Source: a bacterium (GTDB taxonomy: Bacteria > BMS3Abin14). Taken from it: a stretch of 12,424 bases of DNA. The DNA lies in contig CP070682.1 of assembly GCA_020352595.1 (NCBI GenBank), forward strand, positions 1,815,045 through 1,827,468. Reading direction: 5' to 3'. The number at the start of each line of letters is the position of its first letter. Within the stretch, counting starts at the first letter, position 1. The translations under genes were made by a program, and so were the position numbers. Below, in pieces: positions 1 to 7,292 of the stretch. Under the pieces are notes generated by a model. The model saw only the letters and a list, made by a program, of their open reading frames with translations, was not told the DNA's origin and did not search any database.

Positions 1-135
1 GCTCCAGAGAGTGAAAAGCCTGAACCTTCCGACCAGGAAACGCAGAAGGTATCGGCACCTGAGCCCGAGGAGACGATGGGCCCTGACACCACCGGCGAAG
101 AGATGGAGATGGACATCGAGGAGGACGAGGAATGA
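1..135 (+). CDS. rpsB: 30S ribosomal protein S2, C-terminal end (partial)
   Basis: Open frame from base 1 to a TGA at 133-135, giving the last 44 residues of a protein whose start lies outside the window. The conserved S2 core is not visible, so the name rests on position: rpsB directly precedes tsf in most bacteria. The visible part is a low-complexity acidic tail with 14 Glu and 4 Asp against 2 Lys in 44 residues, ending in a run of acidic residues. Such tails are known as extensions on S2 in some lineages, and they are probably disordered. The stop overlaps the tsf start in an ATGA arrangement, which suggests translational coupling and one transcript. It could be another acidic protein, but the synteny makes S2 much the best reading. 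Confidence 0.82.
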   Translation, partial: APESEKPEPSDQETQKVSAPEPEETMGPDTTGEEMEMDIEEDEE

Positions 136-749
136 GCATCAGCGAAACCATTGTAAAGGAGCTCAGGGAGAAGACGGGAGCCGGTTTCATGGATTGCAAG
201 GAAGCCCTCACGCAGTGCGGCGGAGACGCGGACAAGGCTGTTGACTACCTGCGCAAGAAAGGCCTCTCCGCGGCCGCCAAAAGTGCGGGAAGAATTGCCA
301 GCGAGGGCGTAGTGGGATCCTATATTCACATGGGCGGAAAGATCGGTGTCCTCGTCGAGGTCAACTGCGAGACCGATTTCGTGGCCCGGACAGATGACTT
401 CCAGGAGCTTGTCGGCGATCTGGCCATGCAGGTGGCCGCAGCCCGCCCCCTCTTCGTGAGGCGCGAGGATGTCCCTCCCGAGCTGGTGGAGAAGGAGCGT
501 GAGATCTTCACGGCCCAGGCCCGTGAATCCGGGAAGCCCGAGAAGGTCCTCGACAAGATCGTGGACGGCAAGATCGAGAAGTTCTATCAGCAGATCTGCC
601 TCGAGGAGCAGGAGTTCATCAGGGAGACCGGCACGAGGGTCCTGGACCACGTCAAGTCCGTGGCGGGAAAGCTCGGCGAGAACGTTCAGATCAGGCGCTT
701 TGCCCGCTTCGAGATAGGGGAAGGACAGGAAAAGAGCGAAGCGTGCTGA
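132..749 (+). CDS. tsf: Elongation factor Ts
   Basis: A 205-residue nucleotide exchange factor that releases GDP from EF-Tu in the cytosol. The N-terminal UBA-like module is clear, with TGAGFMDCKEAL near residues 15-26. The central signature follows as IGVLVEVNCETDFVAR at about 71-86, whose Asp82-Phe83 pair corresponds to the residues inserted near the Mg site of EF-Tu. At 205 residues it is much shorter than E. coli EF-Ts (about 283) and close to the compact Thermus-like form, so part of the core/C-terminal region of the long form is absent. The ATG at 132 overlaps the preceding TGA by the ATGA pattern and has a GAGG just upstream, within the rpsB coding end. The frame is intact. Confidence 0.97.
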   Translation: MSISETIVKELREKTGAGFMDCKEALTQCGGDADKAVDYLRKKGLSAAAKSAGRIASEGVVGSYIHMGGKIGVLVEVNCETDFVARTDDFQELVGDLAMQVAAARPLFVRREDVPPELVEKEREIFTAQARESGKPEKVLDKIVDGKIEKFYQQICLEEQEFIRETGTRVLDHVKSVAGKLGENVQIRRFARFEIGEGQEKSEAC

Positions 750-823
750 GCGTTGAAGAGACGGGTTCCCTGTCCAGCATAACCGGAGGAAGGAAGGATC
801 AGGGGGCCGGGATCTAGAGTCCG

Positions 824-849
824 GGATCCGGGAAGCGGCATCCGGATCC
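824..849 (+). repeat. Perfect 8-bp inverted repeat (RNA hairpin) between tsf and pyrH
   Basis: GGATCCGG at 824-831 is the exact reverse complement of CCGGATCC at 842-849, with a 10-base loop, and is followed by TTTCTGTCC. The stem is GC-rich and should fold in RNA. The downstream tract is only weakly T-rich, so it could be a partial terminator, an mRNA-stabilising intercistronic hairpin, or a remnant of the local repeats. It ends 12 bases before the pyrH Shine-Dalgarno. Confidence 0.6.
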
Positions 850-861
850 TTTCTGTCCATT

Positions 862-866
862 GGGGG
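862..866 (+). promoter_or_regulatory. Ribosome binding site that decides the pyrH start
   Basis: GGGGG lies 5 bases before the GTG at 872. The alternative in-frame TTG at 860 overlaps this run and has no Shine-Dalgarno of its own, so GTG 872 is preferred. Confidence 0.55.
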
Positions 867-871
867 TAGCC

Positions 872-1603
872 GTGGCAAAGGGGTTGTCCGCCAGGTACCA
901 GAGGGTTCTCCTGAAGATCAGCGGAGAAGCGCTTCTGGGATCGGAGCCCTGCGGGCTTGACATCGATGCGGTGAACTCCATCGCCGACGAGGTGGCGCAG
1001 GTCAGGGCCATGGGCGTCCAGGTGGCCGTGGTCATCGGGGGCGGGAACATCTTCCGCGGCGCCAAGGACGCGGGCACCACCATAGAGAGAGCCACAGGGG
1101 ACTACATGGGCATGGTGGCGACGGTCATCAACGCCCTGGCTCTCCAGAGCTCCCTGGAAAAACTCGGCGTCCAGACCAGGGTCCAGTCAGCCATCTCCAT
1201 GAGCCAGGTGGCCGAGCCCTACATCCGGAGAAAGGCCATCCGGCATCTGGAAAAGGGGCGCATCGTCATCTTCGCGGCCGGCACCGGCAACCCTTTCTTC
1301 ACCACGGACACGGCGGCGGCCTTGAGGGCCATGGAGATCGGTGCCGACGTCCTCATGAAGGCCACCAAGGTGGACGGCGTCTTCAGCGATGACCCCGAAA
1401 TAAATCCCGATGCCGTCAAATTCGAGCGTCTGACCTACAAGGAGGTTCTTGAAAAGGAACTCAAGGTGATGGACGCAACGGCCATCGCTCTGTGCATGGA
1501 CAACAACATGTCCATCGTGGTATTCAACCTGAGGAAGAGCGGCAACATGGTCCTAGCGGTTGCAGGGAAGGCAGTGGGCACCGTCGTGGCAGGGGAGGTG
1601 TGA
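872..1603 (+). CDS. pyrH: UMP kinase (uridylate kinase)
   Basis: Phosphorylates UMP to UDP with ATP, the step that feeds UTP and CTP synthesis; the bacterial enzyme is a hexameric amino acid kinase-fold protein, unrelated to eukaryotic UMP/CMP kinases. From GTG 872 it is 243 residues, the family's usual size. Visible motifs are LLKISGEAL (about 13-21, with Lys15 at the phosphate site), [10 protein letters not shown] (54-63), GDYMGM (76-81, with the UMP-contacting Asp77) and [13 protein letters not shown] (137-149), then [13 protein letters not shown] in the ATP-binding part. A start at TTG 860 would add four residues. The downstream gene frr begins 4 bases after the stop, so the two are very probably co-transcribed. 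The frame is complete. Confidence 0.97.
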   Translation: MAKGLSARYQRVLLKISGEALLGSEPCGLDIDAVNSIADEVAQVRAMGVQVAVVIGGGNIFRGAKDAGTTIERATGDYMGMVATVINALALQSSLEKLGVQTRVQSAISMSQVAEPYIRRKAIRHLEKGRIVIFAAGTGNPFFTTDTAAALRAMEIGADVLMKATKVDGVFSDDPEINPDAVKFERLTYKEVLEKELKVMDATAIALCMDNNMSIVVFNLRKSGNMVLAVAGKAVGTVVAGEV

Positions 1604-1607
1604 AGAG

Positions 1608-2165
1608 ATGCTTCCGGAACTCTACCAGGACACCGAGAACAAGATGGAGAAGAGCATCGAGTCCCTGGCGAGGGAACTGGCCACCATACGCACAGGTCGG
1701 GCTTCCCTTTCCATCCTGGACGGGATAACTGTGGAGTATTACGGCTCCCAGTCCCCCCTGAACCAGGTGGCGACCCTCTCGGTCCCCGAAAGCCGTCTCA
1801 TCGTCATCCAGCCGTGGGACCCCTCCATCATCAAGGAGGTGGAAAAGGCCATCATGCGGTCCGACCTGGGCCTGACGCCCAGCAACGACGGCAAGGTGAT
1901 CAGGATCCCCATACCCCCTCTCACTGAGGAGAGGAGGGTCCTGCTCGTCAAGGTCGTCAAGCGGCATGGGGAGGATGCCAAGGTGGCGGTGAGGAACATC
2001 AGGCGTGACTCCATCTCCGATGCCAAGGAGTTCGAGAAGGAAAAGGCCATCTCCGAGGACGAACTGCACCGGGCACAGGACGAGATCCAGAAGATAACCG
2101 ACCGTTTCATCGAAAAGGTCGACGAGCTCATCGAGAAGAAGGAAAAGGAGATCCTCGAGGTCTGA
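1608..2165 (+). CDS. frr: Ribosome recycling factor
   Basis: Splits post-termination ribosomes together with EF-G. The protein is 185 residues, exactly the common bacterial length. The N-terminal long helix begins MLPELYQDTENKMEKSI, and the segment LATIRTGRASLSILDGITVEYYG (about 25-47) is the classic RRF signature. It is followed by LNQVATLSVPESR and by IPPLTEERR near the domain junction; the C-terminal helix ends in a Lys/Glu-rich stretch. The ATG at 1608 has GGAGG nine bases upstream and gives the canonical N-terminus. An in-frame ATG at 1560 lies inside pyrH and would add 16 unrelated residues. It sits 4 bases behind pyrH, and tsf-pyrH-frr is a very widespread order. Confidence 0.98.
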   Translation: MLPELYQDTENKMEKSIESLARELATIRTGRASLSILDGITVEYYGSQSPLNQVATLSVPESRLIVIQPWDPSIIKEVEKAIMRSDLGLTPSNDGKVIRIPIPPLTEERRVLLVKVVKRHGEDAKVAVRNIRRDSISDAKEFEKEKAISEDELHRAQDEIQKITDRFIEKVDELIEKKEKEILEV

Positions 2166-2185
2166 GCTCCCGGCCCCTCTGCCCC

Positions 2186-2202
2186 GATTTGCAGTGCAAA
2201 TC
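2186..2202 (+). promoter_or_regulatory. Perfect 17-base palindrome just before the uppS start codon
   Basis: GATTTGCA at 2186-2193, a central G, then TGCAAATC at 2195-2202: both arms match perfectly over 8 bases. It is AT-rich in a C-rich spacer and ends 2 bases before the uppS GTG. As DNA it looks like a dimeric-regulator operator; as RNA it could form a 7-bp stem with a 3-base loop that overlaps the initiation region. No regulator family is assigned. Confidence 0.5.
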
Positions 2203-2204
2203 CA

Positions 2205-2936
2205 GTGAATCAGGATCTACCCCGTCACATCGCCATCATCATGGACGGCAACGGAAGGTGGGCGTCGGAGCGCAACCTTCCCCGTATCGCGGGTCACCGT
2301 GCCGGCGTGGACGCCGTGCGTGCGGTGGTCGAGGAGTGCGCGCGCCTCGGCATCGGGTACCTCACTCTCTTTGCCTTCTCCACGGAGAACTGGAAAAGGC
2401 CCCGGGAAGAGGTCGGCGCCCTCATGACCCTTCTGGACCAGTACCTGAAAAAGGAACTGGAAACCCTAATGGAGAACAACATCCGCTTGAAGAGCATCGG
2501 CCGGATCTCCGATATCCCCGCCAAATCCCAGCAGACCCTCAACGAAGTCTGCCGGCATTCCTCGGGCAACACCGGGCTCACGCTGATCCTCGCCCTGAGC
2601 TACAGCGGCAGGGACGATATCCTGCAGGCGGCCCGCGAGTGGGGCAAGGCCGTCCAGAGGGGGGAGGCGGAGCCGGACTCCCTGCAGGCCGAGGACTTTT
2701 CCAGCTTCCTGTCAACAGCGGACGTTCCGGATCCGGACCTTCTCATCCGGACCAGCGGCGAGATGCGCATCAGCAACTTTCTGCTGTGGCAGGTGGCCTA
2801 CACCGAGTTCTACGTGACGCCCAGGCTCTGGCCGGACTTTAACGCCGACGACCTCAGGTCCGCCATCAAGGTCTATCAGTCCAGAGAAAGGCGTTTCGGG
2901 CTTACATCGGAACAGCTGCGGTCCGGGGAAAGATGA
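2205..2936 (+). CDS. uppS: Undecaprenyl diphosphate synthase (cis-prenyltransferase)
   Basis: Adds isopentenyl units in cis to farnesyl diphosphate to build the C55 carrier lipid used for peptidoglycan and other envelope polymers. It is 243 residues, typical for the family. Visible motifs are IIMDGNGRWA (11-20, catalytic Asp14), GHRAG (30-34), LTLFAFSTENWKRP (53-66), SYSGRDDI, and the C-terminal signature DLLIRTSGEMRISNF (178-192), which carries the diphosphate-binding Arg182 and Arg188, followed by YTEF with the metal-linked Glu201. GTG 2205 is the only start codon in this frame between the frr stop (2163-2165, same frame) and the conserved N-terminus, so the start is secure although no good Shine-Dalgarno is seen. 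The stop overlaps cdsA by ATGA. Confidence 0.97.
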   Translation: MNQDLPRHIAIIMDGNGRWASERNLPRIAGHRAGVDAVRAVVEECARLGIGYLTLFAFSTENWKRPREEVGALMTLLDQYLKKELETLMENNIRLKSIGRISDIPAKSQQTLNEVCRHSSGNTGLTLILALSYSGRDDILQAAREWGKAVQRGEAEPDSLQAEDFSSFLSTADVPDPDLLIRTSGEMRISNFLLWQVAYTEFYVTPRLWPDFNADDLRSAIKVYQSRERRFGLTSEQLRSGER

Positions 2937-3733
2937 AACGGGTTATCTCTGCACTGGTGCTCGGTTCAGCCACCCTTTACCTCGTTCTGGGGGCTCCCTT
3001 CACGCTGGGAGCAGTGGCCGTCGCCGTGGTGATCTTCATCGCGGCCCGTGAGATGAATGCCCTCCTGGAGGCGGCGGGGGCCAACGTGGGTCGCCGATCC
3101 GTCATGGCGGCCAGTGTCGTTGTCCTGGCCGGGTCCTTTCTGGGAGGCGGCCGCGGCCTCTCCCTGGGCCTGGCGGGAGGGACCGTCATCGTGTTCGCCG
3201 GGGCCTTGGGGGCGGACTCGGTCAAGGGACTGACCCGTCAGGTGACCGCGGGGCTGACGACGCTCCTCATCCCCGTCTGGTGCCTCGCACACATGATCCT
3301 TTACCTTGCCACCAGGGACGGCCGCTTCAGCCTGCTTTTTCTCCTGCTGTGCGTCTGGGCCTGCGATTCGGCCGCCTACTACGCCGGACGGGCCTACGGC
3401 CACCGCAAGCTGGCCCCCCTCATCAGCCCCAACAAGACCGTCGTGGGCTCGGTTGCGGGGATGGCGGGAGGCGTTGTGACGGGTCTGGTGCTGAGGGCCC
3501 TCTCCCTCGTTACATGGCCCGTCGGGTTCGTCCTCCTTTCGGGCCTCTTCATTTCCGTTCTGGCCCAGTTGGGGGACCTTGCCGAATCCATGGTGAAAAG
3601 GGACGCGTCTGTCAAGGACTCGGGAACCCTGATCCCCGGCCACGGAGGGATCCTGGACAGGACGGATGCCCTCCTCTTCACCGTTCCGGTCTTCCACTAT
3701 GTCCTGACCTGGCTCAGCGGTACCATGCCGTGA
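2933..3733 (+). CDS. cdsA: Phosphatidate cytidylyltransferase (CDP-diacylglycerol synthase)
   Basis: An inner-membrane enzyme that joins phosphatidate and CTP to give CDP-diacylglycerol, the branch point to phosphatidylethanolamine, phosphatidylglycerol and cardiolipin. It is 266 residues with several hydrophobic segments, including about 7-38, 55-72, 80-95, 105-125, 130-150 and 168-212. The family signature is complete: SMVKRD at 219-224, KDSGTLIPGHGGILDRTD at 228-245, ending in the invariant GHGG...DR.D. Upstream, APLISPNKTVVGSVAG is the other well-conserved cytosolic segment. The ATG at 2933 overlaps the uppS TGA and has GGGGA upstream. The 3' end overlaps dxr by GTGA, so uppS-cdsA-dxr look translationally linked. 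The frame is intact. Confidence 0.97.
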   Translation: MKRVISALVLGSATLYLVLGAPFTLGAVAVAVVIFIAAREMNALLEAAGANVGRRSVMAASVVVLAGSFLGGGRGLSLGLAGGTVIVFAGALGADSVKGLTRQVTAGLTTLLIPVWCLAHMILYLATRDGRFSLLFLLLCVWACDSAAYYAGRAYGHRKLAPLISPNKTVVGSVAGMAGGVVTGLVLRALSLVTWPVGFVLLSGLFISVLAQLGDLAESMVKRDASVKDSGTLIPGHGGILDRTDALLFTVPVFHYVLTWLSGTMP

Positions 3734-4905
3734 CAGGGGTCAGGCGCATAAGCATCCTGGGGGCCACAGGGTCCATCGGGCGCAACACCCTCGACGTCGT
3801 CGGGAAGCATCCGTCCCTTTTCCGGGCGGTGGCCCTCGCGTGCCGATCGGACTGGCAGGGGCTGGTCCCCCTGGCCAGGCGCTTCGGCCCTCGGGTCGCG
3901 GCCCTTTTCGACGAGGAAGCGGCAGCCAGGGCGGAGGAAGCCCTAAAGGGCACAGGGATAAAGGTCCTTGGAGGTCTTGGCGGCCTTCTGGAAGCCGCCT
4001 CCCTCCAGGAGGCCGACACTGTCGTCTCCTCCATCGTCGGCTCGGCCGGCATCATGCCGACCTTCGCGGCAGTGGAGGCGGGAAAGGTGGTGGCCCTGGC
4101 CAACAAGGAAGCCCTCGTGGCAGCCGGAAGGCTCATCACCCGGGAAGCCGGGAGGACGGGCGCGAGCATCATCCCCGTGGACAGCGAGCACTCGGCCGTC
4201 TTCCAGGCCCTCATGGGGCAGGATCGGTCGGCTGTCCGGAGGATAGTCCTCACCGCTTCCGGCGGGCCGTTCTTCGGAAAGGGCCCCGAAGCGCTGGCCG
4301 GTGTCACGCCCGAGATGGCCCTGGACCATCCCAACTGGAAGATGGGTCCCAAGGTGACCGTCGACTCGGCCACCATGATGAACAAGGGGCTGGAGGTCAT
4401 CGAGGCCCGGTGGCTCTTCGATATCCCTGCCGAAAACATCTGCGTTCTCGTGCACCCTCAGAGCATCGTTCACAGCATGGTGGAGTTCACCGACGGTTCG
4501 ACCCTGGCCCAGATGGGGATCGCGGACATGAGGATACCCATCTCCTTCGCCCTGGGTTTCCCAAGGCGCATAGACCTCGGGCTCGAGCCCCTGGACCTCA
4601 CCGCTTTGGGGAAACTGGAGTTCTACGAGCCGGACCGGGAGATGTTCCCCTGCCTGGACCTCGCCTACGAGGCCCTCCGCAGGGAAGGCACCATGCCCGC
4701 TGTGCTCAACGCGGCCAACGAGGCGGCGGTGGAGGCGTTCCTCGAGGGGAGGCTGCCCTTCGGGGCCATCCCGGAGGTCGTGCGCGCGGTCATGGACACG
4801 CCGCCGGTTTTCGATGGGGATACGCTGGCAGGCATCCTCAAGGGTGACCGGATGGTTCGGGAGGCGGCCCGCGGCATCATTTCCCGTTACGGAGAGCATC
4901 CATGA
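3730..4905 (+). CDS. dxr: 1-deoxy-D-xylulose 5-phosphate reductoisomerase
   Basis: Converts DXP to 2-C-methyl-D-erythritol 4-phosphate with NADPH, the committed step of the MEP isoprenoid pathway. From GTG 3730 it is 391 residues, normal for Dxr. The NADPH P-loop GATGSIG is at 11-17, followed by NKEALV. The metal ligands Asp151 and Glu153 lie in PVDSEHSA, and the third, Glu222, in MNKGLEVIEA with Asn218 and Lys219 at the substrate phosphate. LTASGGPF and HPNWKMGPKVTVDSAT are also present. The open frame extends upstream inside cdsA, but that extension is out-of-frame cdsA sequence. The GTG/TGA overlap with cdsA and the ATGA overlap with rseP suggest coupling. Supplies precursors for the neighbouring UppS. 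Confidence 0.97.
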   Translation: MTGVRRISILGATGSIGRNTLDVVGKHPSLFRAVALACRSDWQGLVPLARRFGPRVAALFDEEAAARAEEALKGTGIKVLGGLGGLLEAASLQEADTVVSSIVGSAGIMPTFAAVEAGKVVALANKEALVAAGRLITREAGRTGASIIPVDSEHSAVFQALMGQDRSAVRRIVLTASGGPFFGKGPEALAGVTPEMALDHPNWKMGPKVTVDSATMMNKGLEVIEARWLFDIPAENICVLVHPQSIVHSMVEFTDGSTLAQMGIADMRIPISFALGFPRRIDLGLEPLDLTALGKLEFYEPDREMFPCLDLAYEALRREGTMPAVLNAANEAAVEAFLEGRLPFGAIPEVVRAVMDTPPVFDGDTLAGILKGDRMVREAARGIISRYGEHP

Positions 4906-6203
4906 CGACGGCTGTATCCTTCATCATTGTCCTGGGAATCCTCATCACCGCTCACGAACTGGGACATTTCCTCGTGGCCAAGGCACTGGGCATGGGTGTG
5001 GAGAGGTTCTCCATCGGGTTCCCCCCCAAGATGATCGGATTCAGGCGGGGCGAAACGGAATACTGCCTGTCGTGGATCCCGCTGGGCGGTTACGTCAAGC
5101 TGAAGGGGGAAGGGCCGGAGGATGTCATCGAGGATCCCCACGACCCCAGGCTCTTCATCTCACGTCCGCCCCTCCAGCGGGCGGGGGTCATCCTGGCCGG
5201 TCCCGTCATGAACCTCGTCCTGGCCTTCCTCATCATGCCCCTCGTCTTCATGGTGGGCATGTCCGTCCCCACCTACCTGGACGATCCTCCCGTGGTGAGC
5301 TACATCGAGCCCCAGTCGCCGGCGGACGCGGCCGGTATCCTCAGGGGAGAGCGCATCACGGCGGTGGACGGCGCGGCGGTCCTGACCTGGGAGGATCTCC
5401 TCGAGGCCGTCTCCACCGGGGCGAAGGGCGTCCACGACATCTCCCTCACCGGGCCCGGGGGCGACCGGACGGTGCGCCTGGACACCGGCGTTGAGGAGGG
5501 ACCCAGGCTGGGCGTGTCCCCGCCCATGGCACCGATGGTGGGATCGCTCACACCGGGGTTCCCGGCCCAGGAAGCGGGGCTCCAGGAGGGAGACCTCATC
5601 CTCGAGCTGGGCGGGATCTCCGTGACCCACTGGAGCGAGATGGCAAGGATCATCCACGCCAGCGCGGGAAAGACCATCACCCTGCTGGTGCAAAGGGGGA
5701 CTGAGACCACGAAGGTCACCGTGGTTCCCAGGCTTGACGAGAAGACCGGCCGGGGTCTTCTGGGCATCTCGCCCAGGACGGAGACCACTGTCCGCCGCTA
5801 CGGCTTCGCCCAGTCGGTTTCCAGGGGCGTGGAGAGGAACATCGAACTGCTGCGGCTGACCTTCGGGTTCATCGGGGACCTGCTCACCCTCAACTCCTCC
5901 ATCAAGAACCTCGGTGGACCCATCATGATCGCCCAGGTCACCGGGGAGGCGGCCAGGGCCGGCCTCGCCGAGTTCATGGCCTTCATGGCATTTTTGAGCC
6001 TGCAGCTGGGTATCCTCAACCTGCTGCCCATACCGGTGCTCGACGGCGGTCATCTGGTTTTCCTCACCGCGGAGGGGGTCATGGGAAGGCCCATGAACCT
6101 CAGGACCCGGGAGGTGGCGCAGAAAGTGGGTTTCTTCCTGCTTCTCCTCCTGATCCTGGTCATCTCCTACAACGATGTCATCCGTCTCCTGACCGGCAAG
6201 TGA
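4902..6203 (+). CDS. rseP: RIP metalloprotease RseP (site-2 protease family)
   Basis: An intramembrane zinc protease that, in E. coli, makes the second cut in anti-sigma factor RseA and clears signal-peptide remnants; the substrate here is unknown. It is 433 residues. The first membrane helix carries the zinc/catalytic motif HELGH at 18-22. The third zinc ligand lies in NLLPIPVLDGGH at about 373-384, with Asp381. Two PDZ-like modules sit between, near residues 130-200 and 205-285 (for example SPADAAGILRGERI and FPAQEAGLQEGDLI), as in E. coli RseP. The C-terminus is a hydrophobic helix (GFFLLLLLILVI). Starts at ATG 4902, overlapping the dxr stop. No rseA-type anti-sigma gene is in the window. 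Confidence 0.96.
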   Translation: MTTAVSFIIVLGILITAHELGHFLVAKALGMGVERFSIGFPPKMIGFRRGETEYCLSWIPLGGYVKLKGEGPEDVIEDPHDPRLFISRPPLQRAGVILAGPVMNLVLAFLIMPLVFMVGMSVPTYLDDPPVVSYIEPQSPADAAGILRGERITAVDGAAVLTWEDLLEAVSTGAKGVHDISLTGPGGDRTVRLDTGVEEGPRLGVSPPMAPMVGSLTPGFPAQEAGLQEGDLILELGGISVTHWSEMARIIHASAGKTITLLVQRGTETTKVTVVPRLDEKTGRGLLGISPRTETTVRRYGFAQSVSRGVERNIELLRLTFGFIGDLLTLNSSIKNLGGPIMIAQVTGEAARAGLAEFMAFMAFLSLQLGILNLLPIPVLDGGHLVFLTAEGVMGRPMNLRTREVAQKVGFFLLLLLILVISYNDVIRLLTGK

Positions 6204-6218
6204 GGGGTGGTGGGAACC

Positions 6219-7292
6219 GTGGTCAAGGGCAGGAGACCCACGAGGGCCGTCCGGGTCGGCAGTCTGACGGTGGGCGGCGGTGCGCCCGTTTCCGTCCAGT
6301 CCATGACCAACACGCCCACGGCTGATGCCGGGGCCACCATGGAACAGGTGCGGGCACTGGCCGCAGCCGGCTGCGAGGTTGTGCGCATCTCCATCCCCGA
6401 CGAGGAGGCCCTGCAGGCCTTCGCGGCCCTCAGGCGGGAGATCAGGCTTCCCCTCGTGGCGGATATCCACTTCGACCACAGGCTTGCGGTGGGGTCGCTG
6501 GATGCCGGCGCCGACGCCGTCCGGATCAATCCCGGGAACATCGGCGCGCCGTGGAAGGTGAGGGAGATCGTGAACGCGGCCGCCCACCACGGCGCCTCCA
6601 TCAGGGTCGGCGTCAACGCCGGGTCCCTGGAACGGGACATCCTCAGGACGCACGGCCACCCGACCCCCAGGGCCCTGGTCGACAGCGCACTGCGCAACCT
6701 TGATCTTGTGGAAGGCATGGCGTTCTTCGCGCTGAAGGCCTCCGTGAAGACCTCCGACCCCATGGACACGGTGACCGCCTACAGGATGCTCTCGGCCGAA
6801 TGCGACTACCCCCTCCACCTCGGTGTCACGGAGGCCGGCACGCCGCTGACGGGCTCCGTCCGCACGGCCGCGGCCCTGGCGCTCCTGCTGGCGGAGGGCA
6901 TCGGTGACACGCTGCGGGTATCCCTCTCGGGGGACCCCGTGCCCGAGGTCCATGCCGGCTTCGAGCTGCTGAGGGCGCTGGGGCTCAGGACAGGGGTGCG
7001 GGTGGTGGCCTGCCCCACCTGCGCCAGGGCGGAGATGGACGTCGCAGCCTGGGCCGCCGAGGTGGAGGACCGGGTGCGGACCATCGAGATGCCGCTGCGC
7101 GTGGCCGTCATGGGGTGCCCTGTCAACGGTCCCGGCGAGGCCAGGGAGGCCGACGCGGGCCTGGCCGGAGGGAAGGGCCACGCCATCCTCTTCGTCAAGG
7201 GGAAGGTGAAGAAGAAGGTCTCCCACGACGAGGCCCTGGGGGCGCTCATGGAAGAGGTGGAAAAACTGGTCAGGGAGGCCGGGGGAAATTGA
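6219..7292 (+). CDS. ispG: 4-hydroxy-3-methylbut-2-enyl diphosphate synthase (HMBPP synthase)
   Basis: An iron-sulfur enzyme of the MEP pathway that reduces methylerythritol cyclodiphosphate to HMBPP. The TIM-barrel part opens with VRVG and GGGAPVSVQSMTNT and holds VADIHFD, RINPGNIG, ALKASVK and GVTEAG. The [4Fe-4S] domain has ACPTC with Cys265 and Cys268, and GCPVNGPGEA with Cys300 and Glu307, matching the family's three-cysteine cluster and catalytic Glu. From GTG 6219 it is 357 residues. In-frame GTGs at 6207 and 6210 are also possible; 6219 is chosen because GAGGGG (6202-6207) and GGTGGGA then lie upstream, but this is a close call of four residues. It starts just after rseP ends. Dxr and IspG in one run is consistent with an isoprenoid supply operon. 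Confidence 0.95.
   Translation: MVKGRRPTRAVRVGSLTVGGGAPVSVQSMTNTPTADAGATMEQVRALAAAGCEVVRISIPDEEALQAFAALRREIRLPLVADIHFDHRLAVGSLDAGADAVRINPGNIGAPWKVREIVNAAAHHGASIRVGVNAGSLERDILRTHGHPTPRALVDSALRNLDLVEGMAFFALKASVKTSDPMDTVTAYRMLSAECDYPLHLGVTEAGTPLTGSVRTAAALALLLAEGIGDTLRVSLSGDPVPEVHAGFELLRALGLRTGVRVVACPTCARAEMDVAAWAAEVEDRVRTIEMPLRVAVMGCPVNGPGEAREADAGLAGGKGHAILFVKGKVKKKVSHDEALGALMEEVEKLVREAGGN

Larger units (their letters stand above)
750..871 (+). other. tsf-pyrH spacer with short repeats
   Basis: This 122-base non-coding spacer holds two copies of CCGGGATC (807-814 and 821-828) spaced 14 bases apart, a third related copy inside the hairpin described separately (824-849), and the pyrH ribosome binding site at its 3' end. 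A weak TTGAAG (753-758) and CATAAC (778-783) pair lies in it but is not convincing as a promoter. Confidence 0.6.

Noticed and set aside
753..783. TTGAAG and CATAAC as a pyrH promoter
   Set aside because: Each element matches only 4 of 6 consensus bases with a 19-base gap, which is common by chance.
1560..1607. Upstream ATG in frame with frr
   Set aside because: It lies within the end of pyrH; ATG 1608 gives the canonical 185-residue RRF and a better-placed GGAGG.
3280..3729. 150-codon upstream extension of the dxr frame
   Set aside because: It overlaps cdsA in another frame and its translation is low-complexity Pro/Arg/Gly sequence. The Dxr N-terminus begins properly at GTG 3730.
5160..7226. 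Long open frame of 688 codons on the minus strand opposite rseP and ispG
   Set aside because: It is rich in His, Gly, Pro and Arg, has no recognisable motif, and lies antisense to two clearly conserved genes. Long antisense frames are expected from codon bias in GC-rich coding DNA.
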